DNA of 48,639 nt from Planctomycetaceae bacterium (GTDB taxonomy: Bacteria > Planctomycetota > Planctomycetia > Planctomycetales > Planctomycetaceae). Shown in pieces: positions 1 to 7,905 of this stretch. The stretch spans positions 1-48,639 of the forward strand of contig JAGQPX010000131.1 in assembly GCA_020426505.1 (NCBI GenBank), read 5' to 3'. The translations under genes and the position numbers were made by a program. The notes under the pieces are model-generated. The model was not told the DNA's origin. It made no database searches and worked only from the letters and a program-made list of their open reading frames with translations. Each line of letters opens with the position of its first letter. Within the stretch, counting starts at the first letter, position 1.

Positions 1-19
1 CCGCGCAAACTGAAGCACC

Positions 20-799
20 TCACTTGGCTGGTTCCACATCGAATGCAGATGCGCAGGAGGAGCAGCAGAAATAGGCCGTATGCTTGTTGAACTTGCGGGA
101 CGCCACGGCCCGCTGGGGATCGAGCCACATGCCGCAGACCGGATCACGAACGGTCGCGAAACCGGATTCAGCATCGCTCGTTTCGCAGGAGACGCAGAAA
201 CAGGAAGGTTGACGGAAATGCTCCGTGCGGTACACGTGAAGAAGCTTTTCCATCAAGTTCGCCGGTTGCATGTCGTAAATCACACGCGCCCCGGTCTCTT
301 TCTGGCAGGCTTCCAGAATCTTCGGAATGACATCAGTGATTCCCCCCGTACCCGTGAGCACTCCGATGAGCTTGCCTTCATCGTAGGCGATCGCGAGTTC
401 GCCCAAGGTCCCACTACTGCCTCCAACAATCACGACGATGTCGGACGAACGAATGTTGACGACTTCCCGTCCCATCAGTCCGCTGCCTGTGAAGATCAGC
501 ACGTCGTGGAATTCGGCGGGTGAATAGTATTTGTAGACGTGTTCATCGAGGCTTAAGCCGGGGGAGATGCCGATGACTGTGCCTCCGGCCTCTGAGGCTC
601 CTTGGGCGGCGGCCAGCGGAAGTCCAGGACAGGCACCAGTAATCGTCACACAGCCAGTCGTAGCGATTGCCTGGCCAAGTTGCCGTGCCTTCTGGAGATG
701 CTTCTCCACGTGATCGGGTGACGCACTGCCCATCACGCCGATCTTGAGCGGCATCCGCTGGCCAGGAACATCCTGAGTTATCGGTTCGAGTCGACCCAT
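20..799 (-). CDS. SLOG/LOG-like nucleotide-binding protein with C-terminal YHS metal-binding domain
   Basis: This 259-residue soluble protein begins with a Rossmann-like SLOG/LOG fold: the opening KIGVMGSASPDHVEK is followed by a Gly-rich GGSSGTLGEL loop typical of TIGR00725-type and lysine-decarboxylase-like proteins. The tail carries a YHS-type domain, with DPVCGMWLDP followed by YFCCSSCASAF, whose Cys residues fit a metal site. The start at 799 is chosen because GGAGGA lies 6 bases upstream; the open frame runs on to 994 without another ribosome site. A sigma-54-type promoter on this strand (841-856) and a palindrome at 910-923 lie just upstream. Members of the fold bind nucleotides or hydrolyse cytokinin-like nucleotides; the substrate here is unknown. 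The SLOG plus YHS fusion points to a metal- or redox-responsive role, which is inference. Confidence 0.85.
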   Translation of the reverse strand: MGRLEPITQDVPGQRMPLKIGVMGSASPDHVEKHLQKARQLGQAIATTGCVTITGACPGLPLAAAQGASEAGGTVIGISPGLSLDEHVYKYYSPAEFHDVLIFTGSGLMGREVVNIRSSDIVVIVGGSSGTLGELAIAYDEGKLIGVLTGTGGITDVIPKILEACQKETGARVIYDMQPANLMEKLLHVYRTEHFRQPSCFCVSCETSDAESGFATVRDPVCGMWLDPQRAVASRKFNKHTAYFCCSSCASAFDVEPAK

Positions 800-839
800 C
801 GCGATTCCTCCGAGTACAGAAACTGAGCATGTGGCAGCC

Positions 840-857
840 TCGCAAACTGTGTACCAG
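840..857 (-). promoter_or_regulatory. sigma-54-type promoter for the SLOG/YHS gene
   Basis: Read on the minus strand this is TGGTACACAGTTTGCG, with GG and GC exactly 10 bases apart (855-854 and 843-842) as the -24/-12 pair requires. It predicts a transcript start near 830, about 30 bases before the start codon at 799. The palindrome centred at 916.5 is 62 bp upstream. The match was found by eye. Confidence 0.6.
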
Positions 858-909
858 TCCACCCACTCTTTCGACGAGTCGTGCCCGAGCTGTGGTGCGT
901 TGAGTTCGA

Positions 910-923
910 GTGCGAATTCGCCC
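910..923. promoter_or_regulatory. palindromic activator-type site (shared motif, copy 1)
   Basis: The sequence GTGCGAATTCGCCC fits the window-wide palindrome GNGC-NN-AT-NN-GCNC. It lies in the 356-base gap between two divergent genes and has a sigma-54-type promoter on each side: 62 bp away on the minus strand and 172 bp away on the plus strand. One site may therefore serve both genes. The rest of the gap (800-1155) holds nothing else that I can see. Confidence 0.7.
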
Positions 924-1086
924 GTTTCGGCCTCAAACCGCACCCACACGATTGAAAGAGTCCATCGCAGCGACGCGATCTTGCAGGATTCCAAATCTCA
1001 CGAATTCGGATATTGTGTCGAAATCACAGCAGAAAAAGAGTCGCGTGTTCAAATCTCAACGGCCGTCCACTGTGGCGTCATCCGTT

Positions 1087-1102
1087 CGGCACATTGCTTG
1101 CG
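1087..1102 (+). promoter_or_regulatory. sigma-54-type promoter for the degenerate receiver gene
   Basis: CGGCACATTGCTTGCG has GG at 1088-1089 and GC at 1100-1101, the strict 10-base spacing, and matches the consensus in both boxes. The predicted transcript start is near 1113, 43 bases before the ATG at 1156. Confidence 0.65.
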
Positions 1103-1155
1103 ATGATCACGGATTCGACGGACCTGCTGTCGCGACACGTGACGGACTATCCCGA

Positions 1156-1572
1156 ATGAATCCAGAGCAGCCCACGATCCTCTACGTTGAAGCTGACGAT
1201 CTGACTCGGCAAACAGTCGCAAGACGGTTGCAACGTCGGGGATTCGACGTCGTACAGGCAGGTTCCTTGGAAGCTGCAATCGAGCGGGGTTTTTCTGACG
1301 AGTCGGTCGATCTGCTCCTCTTAGAGCCCTCACTGAACAGCATGAGTGGACTGGAAGTCCACCGAAGATTGCGTCGAGGACAACCGACACTGCCGACGAT
1401 CATCTGTACGTCAGCTGGGGACCAGTTTCCGGAATCCCGCTTGCAAGCCGAAGGGATTCACGCCCATTGCTGTTTGTGCAAGCCATGCCGATTTGACGAC
1501 CTTCTGGTGACAATCGAGCGAGTGCTTGTAGACTCGCAAACGAACGATCGGTCGGAATCACAATCCGTCTAA
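1156..1572 (+). CDS. single-domain response-regulator receiver with degenerate phosphorylation site
   Basis: This 138-residue protein is a stand-alone CheY-like receiver domain with no output domain. The fold is recognisable from ILYVEADD at the start, the LLLLEPSLNSMSGLEV strand-loop and the conserved Lys in CKPCRFDDL (residue 109). Two hallmark positions have changed. The Asp that normally accepts phosphate is Glu57, and the acidic pair at the N-terminus reads Glu-Ala rather than Asp-Asp. It may be fixed in an active-like state or act by binding partners only. The longer upstream frame to 910 is rejected because it would run through the sigma-54 promoter. It ends one base before the anti-sigma gene on the other strand. 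Confidence 0.8.
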   Translation: MNPEQPTILYVEADDLTRQTVARRLQRRGFDVVQAGSLEAAIERGFSDESVDLLLLEPSLNSMSGLEVHRRLRRGQPTLPTIICTSAGDQFPESRLQAEGIHAHCCLCKPCRFDDLLVTIERVLVDSQTNDRSESQSV

Positions 1573-1573
1573 A

Positions 1574-2419
1574 TCAACCGCTTGTCGGCTCTCGACCCAG
1601 GTATGGCATCAGTTTGGTGACTTCGTCGATGTCTTTCGCCCCAACGATCGTGACAGAGCGTTTTCCGACCGGCCACGTCGCGGCGATTTGGCCATTGAAC
1701 TCAATCACCGTTGTGGGCATCCCGTCACATTCACATTGTGTTTTCACCCGGTTGCCGAACCAGACAGCCTGCTCGGCATCGTGTTCAAAGACAACGAATG
1801 GCTGACCCTGATCGTCGCTGCAGATGGTCTTGATACATGTACAGCAGGGCATCTTCATGAGATGGATTGAGTCGACGGAATAGCCGGCCGGGAGGGAATT
1901 CGCGATCACGGGGCGATAGCCCACGCGACGCGTCGCTTCCTCAATTTCGACTTCTTCTGCTGGGTATTCCGAGAACAGATCACGTGTTGCCTGGACAGGG
2001 TCTTCTGCGTAGACGTCCAAGTAGCGATCGAAATCAACCGCCAACTCAGTGTGCTCTCCTGCCAAGTGATTGTGGTCCTGTGTGTTGTGCATCAATGAGA
2101 TTAACCCAATGCCAACAGCCAGCAGCAACGTTGCCGCCGCAACAATGAACCTCACCGAGAATCGACGCTCGGAAGTGACCATGGCAGGTCGAACCACTCG
2201 ATCCGCATCCAGCTGTTGTTCGACCCGACTCCAGAGTTGGGGAGGTGGTTCTGGGTCCGACTCGGCTCCTGCGAGTTCTGAAATCGCTCGATAGGAGGCA
2301 AGAACCGAGGCACAATCCTCGCACGATTGCAAATGCGCAACAATCCGCGATCCTGCGTCGTCCGACACCTGACGGTCGAGATAAGCAGAGAGATGTGCTT
2401 GTGTTTCTGAACAGTTCAC
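1574..2419 (-). CDS. membrane anti-sigma factor with zinc-finger N-terminus and Cys-rich outer domain
   Basis: Three parts are visible. The N-terminus has the H-x3-C-x2-C zinc anti-sigma signature (HLQSCEDC, about residues 29-36). A single membrane helix follows at about 89-110. The outer domain of about 170 residues carries two Cys groups: PCCTCIKTIC near 192-200 and QCEC near 229-231. The zinc finger is expected to hold the ECF sigma factor encoded just upstream. The outer Cys groups look like a metal or thiol sensor, which is inference. I place the start at a GTG (2419) right after the sigma stop at 2421-2423, which implies translational coupling. An in-frame ATG at 2473, inside the sigma gene, is the alternative. 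Confidence 0.82.
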   Translation of the reverse strand: MNCSETQAHLSAYLDRQVSDDAGSRIVAHLQSCEDCASVLASYRAISELAGAESDPEPPPQLWSRVEQQLDADRVVRPAMVTSERRFSVRFIVAAATLLLAVGIGLISLMHNTQDHNHLAGEHTELAVDFDRYLDVYAEDPVQATRDLFSEYPAEEVEIEEATRRVGYRPVIANSLPAGYSVDSIHLMKMPCCTCIKTICSDDQGQPFVVFEHDAEQAVWFGNRVKTQCECDGMPTTVIEFNGQIAATWPVGKRSVTIVGAKDIDEVTKLMPYLGREPTSG

Positions 2420-2420
2420 A

Positions 2421-2957
2421 TCACGGTTCCCAGCCGAAATCGACAAGGTGTTGTCTGAGTTGCATTCGCGCACGATTCAACCGGGAAGCCACGGTTCCCT
2501 CTGAAATCTGAAGTGCTTCGGAAAGTTCGCTGTAAGTCAGTTCCTCGATCTCACGCAACAGAAAGATGCTTCGCAAATCAGGTTCCAATCGGTCCAGCGC
2601 CGTTTGGAGAAGCTCACTGTTGTCGAGCAGGGGCGATTTGAGACTGGAAGCATCAAGTGACTGCTGTGCCAGGGTCACAACGGTCTTCTTCGCTCGTGAC
2701 CGGAGATGTTGCAGGCATTCGTTCGTCGCTAAGCGATACAACCAGGTTGAAAACAGAGATCGTCCCTCGAATTGATCAATCTTTTGAAACACCTGCAGAA
2801 AAATCTGTTGAGATAAATCATCCGCGTCATCCTGACCCACCATCCGAGTGGCAAGGCGATAGACCTGTCGATGGAACTCATCGTACAGAGCTCGTTGTGC
2901 ACGTCGATCCCCCTGTTGGCAGGCGGATACGACGTTGGCTACAGATGAGGTCGGCAT
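2421..2957 (-). CDS. ECF (sigma-70 family group 4) RNA polymerase sigma factor
   Basis: This protein of about 178 residues has the two ECF domains. Region 2 contains the DADDLSQQIFLQVFQKI segment and the FSTWLYRLATN stretch. Region 4 contains DLRSIFLLREIEELTYSE and the SEGTVASRLNRARMQL helix-turn-helix. It would direct RNA polymerase to a stress regulon and be held by the membrane anti-sigma factor encoded immediately downstream. The start at 2957 (MPTSSVANVV) is favoured because homologous sequence begins there. Upstream in-frame codons to 3035 read as low-complexity and lack a ribosome site. The gene is divergent from the Cys-rich secreted protein at 3161, a plausible target. Confidence 0.88.
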   Translation of the reverse strand: MPTSSVANVVSACQQGDRRAQRALYDEFHRQVYRLATRMVGQDDADDLSQQIFLQVFQKIDQFEGRSLFSTWLYRLATNECLQHLRSRAKKTVVTLAQQSLDASSLKSPLLDNSELLQTALDRLEPDLRSIFLLREIEELTYSELSEALQISEGTVASRLNRARMQLRQHLVDFGWEP

Positions 2958-3160
2958 GCGGGCCTGTGTGCATGGCTCCCCTCCACCCCGGTTGGATGCT
3001 GTGAAGCCGACGTTTCTTCGCGGATTACCACCCATTTTTCGGGCTGGCAGTAAAGCTATGCAGAATGGTGGTGGATGTCTCCACTAGTTCTAGAAAAATT
3101 CAAGTCTGGTGTGAAGAAGGTGTCATCATTCGGCATCCAAATCAGCGAGGAGGAAGATTG

Positions 3161-3529
3161 GTGTTCCGTTTCGCAGTCGTACTCGCATTACTGTTGTCCG
3201 GCAGTCCGCCACCCTGCTGTGGATGCTGCGCTGTCGATCGTAGCTCGGCAGAGCCATCTTGCCACCGTTGCCAGTCGCTTGGCGAGGCCCATTTGCCATT
3301 ACGGAACAGATGTCCTGATGAGAAAGGGCATTGCCAATGTGGCTCCCAAACGGTCATGGCTCTGGAAATATCCGAAGGTATGAACGTGCAAGGCCCGCTT
3401 TCGATGGACGAGTGCGCCGAACCGCCGTCAAACGACGCTCGAAAAGACGTTGCGAGCCAGCCGGTGATCCACATCGTGGACGTCTGTCGTTCATCCATCT
3501 CAATACTGCTCTGCTGCCTCTTGCGCTGA
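3161..3529 (+). CDS. small Cys-rich secreted protein
   Basis: No family is recognised. The 122-residue product starts at GTG, chosen because GGAGGAA lies 5 bases upstream and because a hydrophobic signal segment (FRFAVVLALLLSGS) follows at once. The mature part contains dense Cys motifs: PCCGCC, CHRC and CQCG, plus single Cys residues to the end. It resembles in style the larger Cys-rich secreted protein at 38689, which also has a CQCG motif. Exported Cys clusters next to an ECF sigma pair and many metal-handling genes suggest metal binding, but this is inference. The C-terminus ends in a hydrophobic Cys-containing stretch, which is odd for a soluble protein. Confidence 0.55.
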   Translation: MFRFAVVLALLLSGSPPPCCGCCAVDRSSAEPSCHRCQSLGEAHLPLRNRCPDEKGHCQCGSQTVMALEISEGMNVQGPLSMDECAEPPSNDARKDVASQPVIHIVDVCRSSISILLCCLLR

Positions 3530-3722
3530 TTGAGATGCGCGCCAAAGCCATCTTCTTCGCACACGGTTGAATCTGTTGATAAGGGTGTGCCCCCCACATC
3601 AGTTGCCGGACGTGCTGCTCGTTGCGTCATTCGGGCCGATCATACTTTCCGGGTCGTCATTGTTGGCGTTCCACATTCCCTTTCGTCACATGACGATTCA
3701 AAACTAATGGAGGTTGCTAAAG

Positions 3723-4172
3723 ATGCTTCGTTTCTCTCTCGCGTTTGCTGCGTTGTCCGGACTCGTGATTGCCTCCGGATTCTACGGCTGTAGTCAGCCG
3801 ACGACATCCAACGGACCAGCAGCCGGCGCTCCTTCGACCACACCAGCAACCGCCCCAAATGGACATGACGAAGGCCACGCAGATCACGACCACGGCGGGC
3901 ATGATCACGGCAGTATGGAGGAGATGAAGGCAGGTCTTGCCAAGCTCTCTGAGTCGGATCGCGCAGCTGCGACGAAACAGCATGTGTGTCCCGTCAGCGG
4001 CGACATGCTCGGCAAGATGGGTGCTCCCATCAAGGTGACGGTGGGAGACCAGGATGTGTGGGTTTGCTGCGAAGCCTGCCAGGAACCCCTGACGACTGAT
4101 CCAGAAAAGTACCTCGCGAAACTTGAGCACGCGGACCATGACGATCACGCGGAGCACGATCACGACGAGTGA
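3723..4172 (+). CDS. His-rich lipoprotein with CPV...CCxxC metal-binding module
   Basis: The 149-residue protein starts at an ATG with GGAGG 10 bases upstream. An N-terminal signal ends in a lipobox-like FYGC near residue 24, so it is probably an envelope lipoprotein. A His/Asp/Gly-rich stretch follows (HDEGHADHDHGGHDHG), and the protein ends in another His/Asp run. Between them lies the module CPVSGDMLGKMGAPI ... VWVCCEACQEPL ... YLAKL, preceded by a short helix (LSESDRAAATKQH). The same module recurs in the proteins at 39388, 45194 and 46536. The His tracts and CC-x2-C triad suggest binding of copper, zinc or a related ion; the metal is not identified. Confidence 0.8.
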   Translation: MLRFSLAFAALSGLVIASGFYGCSQPTTSNGPAAGAPSTTPATAPNGHDEGHADHDHGGHDHGSMEEMKAGLAKLSESDRAAATKQHVCPVSGDMLGKMGAPIKVTVGDQDVWVCCEACQEPLTTDPEKYLAKLEHADHDDHAEHDHDE

Positions 4173-4359
4173 GCCTGCAACCTCCCGCGAGATCCGTGAC
4201 GAGGAGCGTATTGTGGTCCAACCGCTCCCGTCCGGATCTCAAAGGAGTGTTGTTTGACATCAATTCTCTGACAGGCTTGCCAAGAATCTGCGGCGCGTGT
4301 CGAGAAAACGTCCAGCACTCCAGTCGAGCGATTTCATTCGTCGTAAGGAAGCACACACA

Positions 4360-5637
4360 ATGAATTCATCGTTTTCAGACGACTGCAAGATCGACGAGAC
4401 AGTGCTCGCCGAGCGAAAGAGCTTCCTCAAACTCGCCGAGCAGGACGAACGAGCGGTCGCCGAACTACGGACCTCGTTCAACAAGATCGCGCCGCAGCTC
4501 AGCGAGAATTTCTACCAGCACCTCCTCTCGCACCCCGCATCGGCCGGCTTTCTCCGCGATGCTGAACTCGTGGAACGTCTGAAGCAACTCCAAACACAAT
4601 ACTTTGAAGAACTCGTCTCCGGGACGTATGACGTTGAGTATGCCGAGAAACGGCTACGCGTTGGCAGGGTGCATCAGCAGATCGGACTGGAACCCCGCTG
4701 GTATCTGGGTGCCTACAACCTCTACATCCAGGAAGGCTTTCCGGCATTCGCTGCATCACTCGAATGCGAAGTTCCTCCACAGCTGTTGTCCCTGCTGAAG
4801 GTCATTCTTCTCGATATCGGTCTCACCCTGGAAACCTATTTTGCCGCGTCCACCAAGCATCTCCGGCAGCACAACAAGGATTTGGAGCAGGCCCTGCATA
4901 TGTACTTTCAGACCGAGGTGAAATCGCGGCAGTATGCAAAGCTGGCGGGACACGAGATCCGAGGGTCACTGAATGCCATTTCCAACGTATTGGAAGAAGT
5001 GGTCGACGACTTTGCGGGAGACATTCCGCCAGAAGCGAGAGATTCACTGCAAGCGGCTCACAATCGTTGTCACCAGGTGATGGAAGTCGTCGAGGCGATC
5101 TTGGCCGATCCGGAACATGCTGGAACTCCCCAATGGACGGAAGCCGGTCGCTTGTTGGACGAGGTTCGAGACCGCATGTCGATCTATGCGGATGGCCGGG
5201 ACATCGAACTGGCAACTCCGAATCATTCGGTTCGGGTGTGGGCGGATCCGGTTGGGTTGCGTGAGGTGTTCGCGAATCTTGTGTCAAACGCAGTACATCA
5301 CCTCGACAAGCCGAAGGGACAAATTCGTGTTGAGTATCACCTGTCAGTGGACACGCATATTTTCTCGGTCGTGGATGACGGCCCCGGGATTCCGCGTGAC
5401 CAGCAAGCACTCATCTTCCAACCGTTCTATCGAAATGAGGACCAGCAACATCGCGGCAAGGGGCTGGGCCTGTATTTTGTCCGGCGCATCGTGGAACAGC
5501 ACGGTGGACAGGTCTGGGTGGAGTCGGTCACCGGTGCTGGCAGCCGATTCTCATTTAGCATACCGGTCAACCGGTTAGAGGCGAGTGTCGCAGACTCCAC
5601 GTCCGTGACAACACCAAACACCAATCACTGCGCGTAA
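4360..5637 (+). CDS. globin-coupled sensor histidine kinase
   Basis: The 425-residue protein is cytoplasmic, with no membrane segment. Residues of about 10-165 form a globin-coupled sensor domain. VGRVHQQIGLEPRWYLGAY carries the expected haem-ligand His (residue 105). A linker helix leads to the kinase H-box LAGHEIRGSLNAIS (His198), the N-box (VFANLVSNAVHHL), G1 (DDGPGIP) and G2 (GKGLGLYFV). Family members sense oxygen or NO through haem and autophosphorylate. The start follows AAGGA by 10 bases. The NtrC-type regulator at 6506 is the nearest likely partner, though a minus-strand gene lies between them. A half match to the window palindrome lies at 4204-4213, without a clear sigma-54 promoter. 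Confidence 0.9.
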   Translation: MNSSFSDDCKIDETVLAERKSFLKLAEQDERAVAELRTSFNKIAPQLSENFYQHLLSHPASAGFLRDAELVERLKQLQTQYFEELVSGTYDVEYAEKRLRVGRVHQQIGLEPRWYLGAYNLYIQEGFPAFAASLECEVPPQLLSLLKVILLDIGLTLETYFAASTKHLRQHNKDLEQALHMYFQTEVKSRQYAKLAGHEIRGSLNAISNVLEEVVDDFAGDIPPEARDSLQAAHNRCHQVMEVVEAILADPEHAGTPQWTEAGRLLDEVRDRMSIYADGRDIELATPNHSVRVWADPVGLREVFANLVSNAVHHLDKPKGQIRVEYHLSVDTHIFSVVDDGPGIPRDQQALIFQPFYRNEDQQHRGKGLGLYFVRRIVEQHGGQVWVESVTGAGSRFSFSIPVNRLEASVADSTSVTTPNTNHCA

Positions 5638-5678
5638 GTATTATGGCCCCCAAGCAAGCCCATCGCACCTGCCGCAAC

Positions 5679-6146
5679 TTACTCCAACGACTCCGTGTCA
5701 GCCGGAGCGGATGGCGGTGCAGATGGAAATTGATCGACGACAGGCTTCACTTCGCGGAGATACGGTCGCGGAACAGCTGTCGGATAGATGCAGGCACATG
5801 GATAGTCATCCAACATCGAACGTTTTCCAAGGTGCGATCCCACCCACTTGTGGAACCAGGCTCTCTTGTACTGTTTCCCGCAGCAGTAGTACCGATGTGG
5901 ATCGAAGCAAGCATCGTCGCCACAAGGGCACGAACCGACGGCCGGGTACGCATAGGGGACATATCCCGCTCCGATGCAAGGGCGGGTTGCCTGGTAGACC
6001 CTTTGAAGCGGAGCCGCTGGCTCCGAATGAATGGTTTCGGCGTCAACTGCTGCTTCGTCATCCAAGACGTGATCTTGTCCCATGGCCGACCCGCCGATCA
6101 ACAACATCGACATGATGGGAAAAAGAAGTTTGCTGAAGTCTTGCAC
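5679..6146 (-). CDS. secreted Cys/Tyr/Pro-rich protein of unknown function
   Basis: The family is not recognised. The 155-residue product starts at GTG with GGAGG about 8 bases upstream. A hydrophobic signal segment (LLFPIMSMLLIGGSAMGQ) suggests export. The mature part contains Cys residues in PCIGAG, CPCGDDACF, YYCCGK and YPCACIY, and a proline-rich tail. Small exported proteins of this kind are common in planctomycetes. It converges on the globin kinase gene, with a 41-base gap between the two stop codons. No sigma-54 promoter was found for it, although a palindrome lies about 135 bp upstream at 6279. Confidence 0.6.
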   Translation of the reverse strand: MQDFSKLLFPIMSMLLIGGSAMGQDHVLDDEAAVDAETIHSEPAAPLQRVYQATRPCIGAGYVPYAYPAVGSCPCGDDACFDPHRYYCCGKQYKRAWFHKWVGSHLGKRSMLDDYPCACIYPTAVPRPYLREVKPVVDQFPSAPPSAPADTESLE

Positions 6147-6278
6147 TGGATCCCTCCGGAGAAATCAACCGAATCCCTGGTCTCTTGTCTGATTATCGAC
6201 GGATCGCGCCAGAGGAATAATGATTGCCTAGAGCATTGGAAGGATCGCCCCGACCGACAGATTCCCACCGGTACTCAC

Positions 6279-6292
6279 GAGCGTATTCGCTC
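6279..6292. promoter_or_regulatory. palindromic activator-type site (shared motif, copy 2)
   Basis: GAGCGTATTCGCTC is an almost perfect inverted repeat and fits GNGC-NN-AT-NN-GCNC. Its centre is 171 bp upstream of the GG of the sigma-54 promoter at 6455. The gap 6147-6505 holds this site and that promoter only. Confidence 0.7.
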
Positions 6293-6454
6293 CTCCAGTA
6301 TGTCAAAACCGCTCATTGCCAGAGATGAAGCGATGTCATTGATGGCGCAAGTATCGGCTGTCACGTTCTCGAAGGATGTTCTGCAGCACTCTTTTCCATC
6401 TATGAGTCTCAGGGAGGAGCGGTAGTCCAGAGTTCGCAGCGTCCTGTTTCTAAG

Positions 6455-6470
6455 CGGCATAAACGTTGCG
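6455..6470 (+). promoter_or_regulatory. sigma-54-type promoter for the NtrC-family regulator
   Basis: CGGCATAAACGTTGCG has GG at 6456-6457 and GC at 6468-6469 with the exact 10-base spacing. The predicted start of transcription near 6481 is 25 bases before the ATG. A sigma-54 activator gene with its own sigma-54 promoter suggests autoregulation. Confidence 0.65.
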
Positions 6471-6505
6471 GGGTATGGATGCCGCAATTGACCTGAGTGA
6501 AAAGC

Positions 6506-7891
6506 ATGAGTTTGGCATCCCCACAAATGGAACTGCTGCTTGTTGACGACGACAATGATCTGCGTGCGTCGATTGCGCGACGGCTGCAGCGGCAAGGACA
6601 TTCCGTGCGAGACTCCGCGCGGCCGTCCGAGGGAATTGAGCTCGCAAGGAAGCAGCATTTCCAAGTCGCCCTAATTGACCTGTCGATGCCTGAGATGGAT
6701 GGGGTTGAACTCTTGAAGCGGCTCAAAGAGATTGAGCCCGCGTGTCAGGTAGTCATGTTAACCGGTGAAGCCACGGTCGAAACGGCCGTCAATGCGCTGA
6801 AGTTGGGTGCCTTTGACTATGTCACCAAGCCGTGCCCGTTCGAAGAGCTGCATGCGATCCTGACAAAGGCGTGGGAACACCAGCAGCTTGGCCAGGAGAA
6901 TGTTCAATTGAGAGCCGCGCTCCAGCGCGCATCCCCTGCGTCCGAAATCGTCGGCGAATCAGCCAGTATTCGGCACGTGCTGCGGTTGATTGAGAAGACC
7001 GCGCCGACAGACAGTCCGGTGCTCATTTCTGGTGAGAGCGGAACGGGTAAGGAACTTGTCGCACGGGCCATCCATCGACTAAGCCATCGCGCTCACAAGC
7101 CGATGGTCACGATCAATTGCGCGGCGTTGCAGGAAACATTGCTCGAGAGTGAACTCTTCGGCCATGAGAAGGGCGCATTTACGGGAGCATCTGCCGCCAA
7201 GCTGGGTTTATTTGAAGTGGCAAACGGCGGAACACTCTTCGTCGACGAGCTCGGCGAACTGGCTTCGGCGCTGCAGGCCAAGCTGCTCCGGGTGCTGGAG
7301 GACGGCAGCTTGCGTCGCGTCGGCTCGACGCGCGAACAGAAAGTCGACGTGCGGGTCATTGCCGCGACGAATCGTGACCTGCAACAGGAAGTTGAGGAAC
7401 GACGGTTCCGCGAGGATCTCTTCTACCGCATCAATGTACTCGCGATTGAACTGCCGACGCTCCGTGATCGCCGTGACGACATTCCAGTGCTGATTGATCA
7501 TTTCCTTGGACGTTCTGGACATGGCAACTGGCAGATCTCAGACGATGCCCGCAAGGCAATGTGCAACTACCGTTGGCCGGGCAACGTGCGCGAACTCTCG
7601 AACATCCTCGAACGCGCCACAATCCTTTCGGACAATAACCGTATCTCGACCTCTGATTTACCGGAAATGATTGGCCAATGTGCTGGAGGCATCAGTCGCA
7701 TAGAAACAATGAATGACGATGAGACTGACAATCTAGAAGAACGCGAGCGGCATCATGTCGAGCGAGTGCTGCGGCGTGAACGTGGAAGCCGCAAACGAAC
7801 CGCCGAATTGCTGGGAATCAATCGTCGCAGCCTCTACCGCCTCATCGAAAAATATGGTCTCGCGGATGCGAATGAGCCGAGCGGCGAATGA
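6506..7891 (+). CDS. NtrC-family sigma-54-dependent response regulator
   Basis: This 461-residue protein has the classic three domains. The receiver (about 5-120) has VDDDNDLR, the phospho-acceptor in LIDLSMPEMDG (Asp58) and Lys108. The AAA+ domain has Walker A GESGTGKE (about 176-183), the sigma-54 contact loop GAFTGA (about 223-228) and RFREDLFYRINV. The C-terminal Fis-type helix-turn-helix contains RKRTAELLGINRRSLYRL. It should oligomerise on upstream sites and open sigma-54 promoters. The ATG at 6506 is used; a GTG at 6497 is also possible. It is the only sigma-54 activator in the window, so it is the best candidate reader of the shared palindrome. The CBS gene follows 14 bases later. Confidence 0.95.
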   Translation: MSLASPQMELLLVDDDNDLRASIARRLQRQGHSVRDSARPSEGIELARKQHFQVALIDLSMPEMDGVELLKRLKEIEPACQVVMLTGEATVETAVNALKLGAFDYVTKPCPFEELHAILTKAWEHQQLGQENVQLRAALQRASPASEIVGESASIRHVLRLIEKTAPTDSPVLISGESGTGKELVARAIHRLSHRAHKPMVTINCAALQETLLESELFGHEKGAFTGASAAKLGLFEVANGGTLFVDELGELASALQAKLLRVLEDGSLRRVGSTREQKVDVRVIAATNRDLQQEVEERRFREDLFYRINVLAIELPTLRDRRDDIPVLIDHFLGRSGHGNWQISDDARKAMCNYRWPGNVRELSNILERATILSDNNRISTSDLPEMIGQCAGGISRIETMNDDETDNLEERERHHVERVLRRERGSRKRTAELLGINRRSLYRLIEKYGLADANEPSGE

Positions 7892-7905
7892 AGGGAGGGA
7901 AAGCC

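Noticed and set aside
3086..3099. CCACTAGTTCTAGA, identical to part of a common cloning-vector polylinker
   Set aside because: Only 14 bases agree and the flanks do not match the vector, so chance is the better explanation.
4204..4218. GAGCGTATTGTGGT before the globin kinase as a palindrome copy
   Set aside because: Only the left half matches, and no sigma-54 element follows.
6946..6963. GGCGAATCAGCC and a similar GGCGAATAGCC near 40170 as further palindrome copies
   Set aside because: Both lie inside well-supported genes and lack the outer G or C of the consensus.
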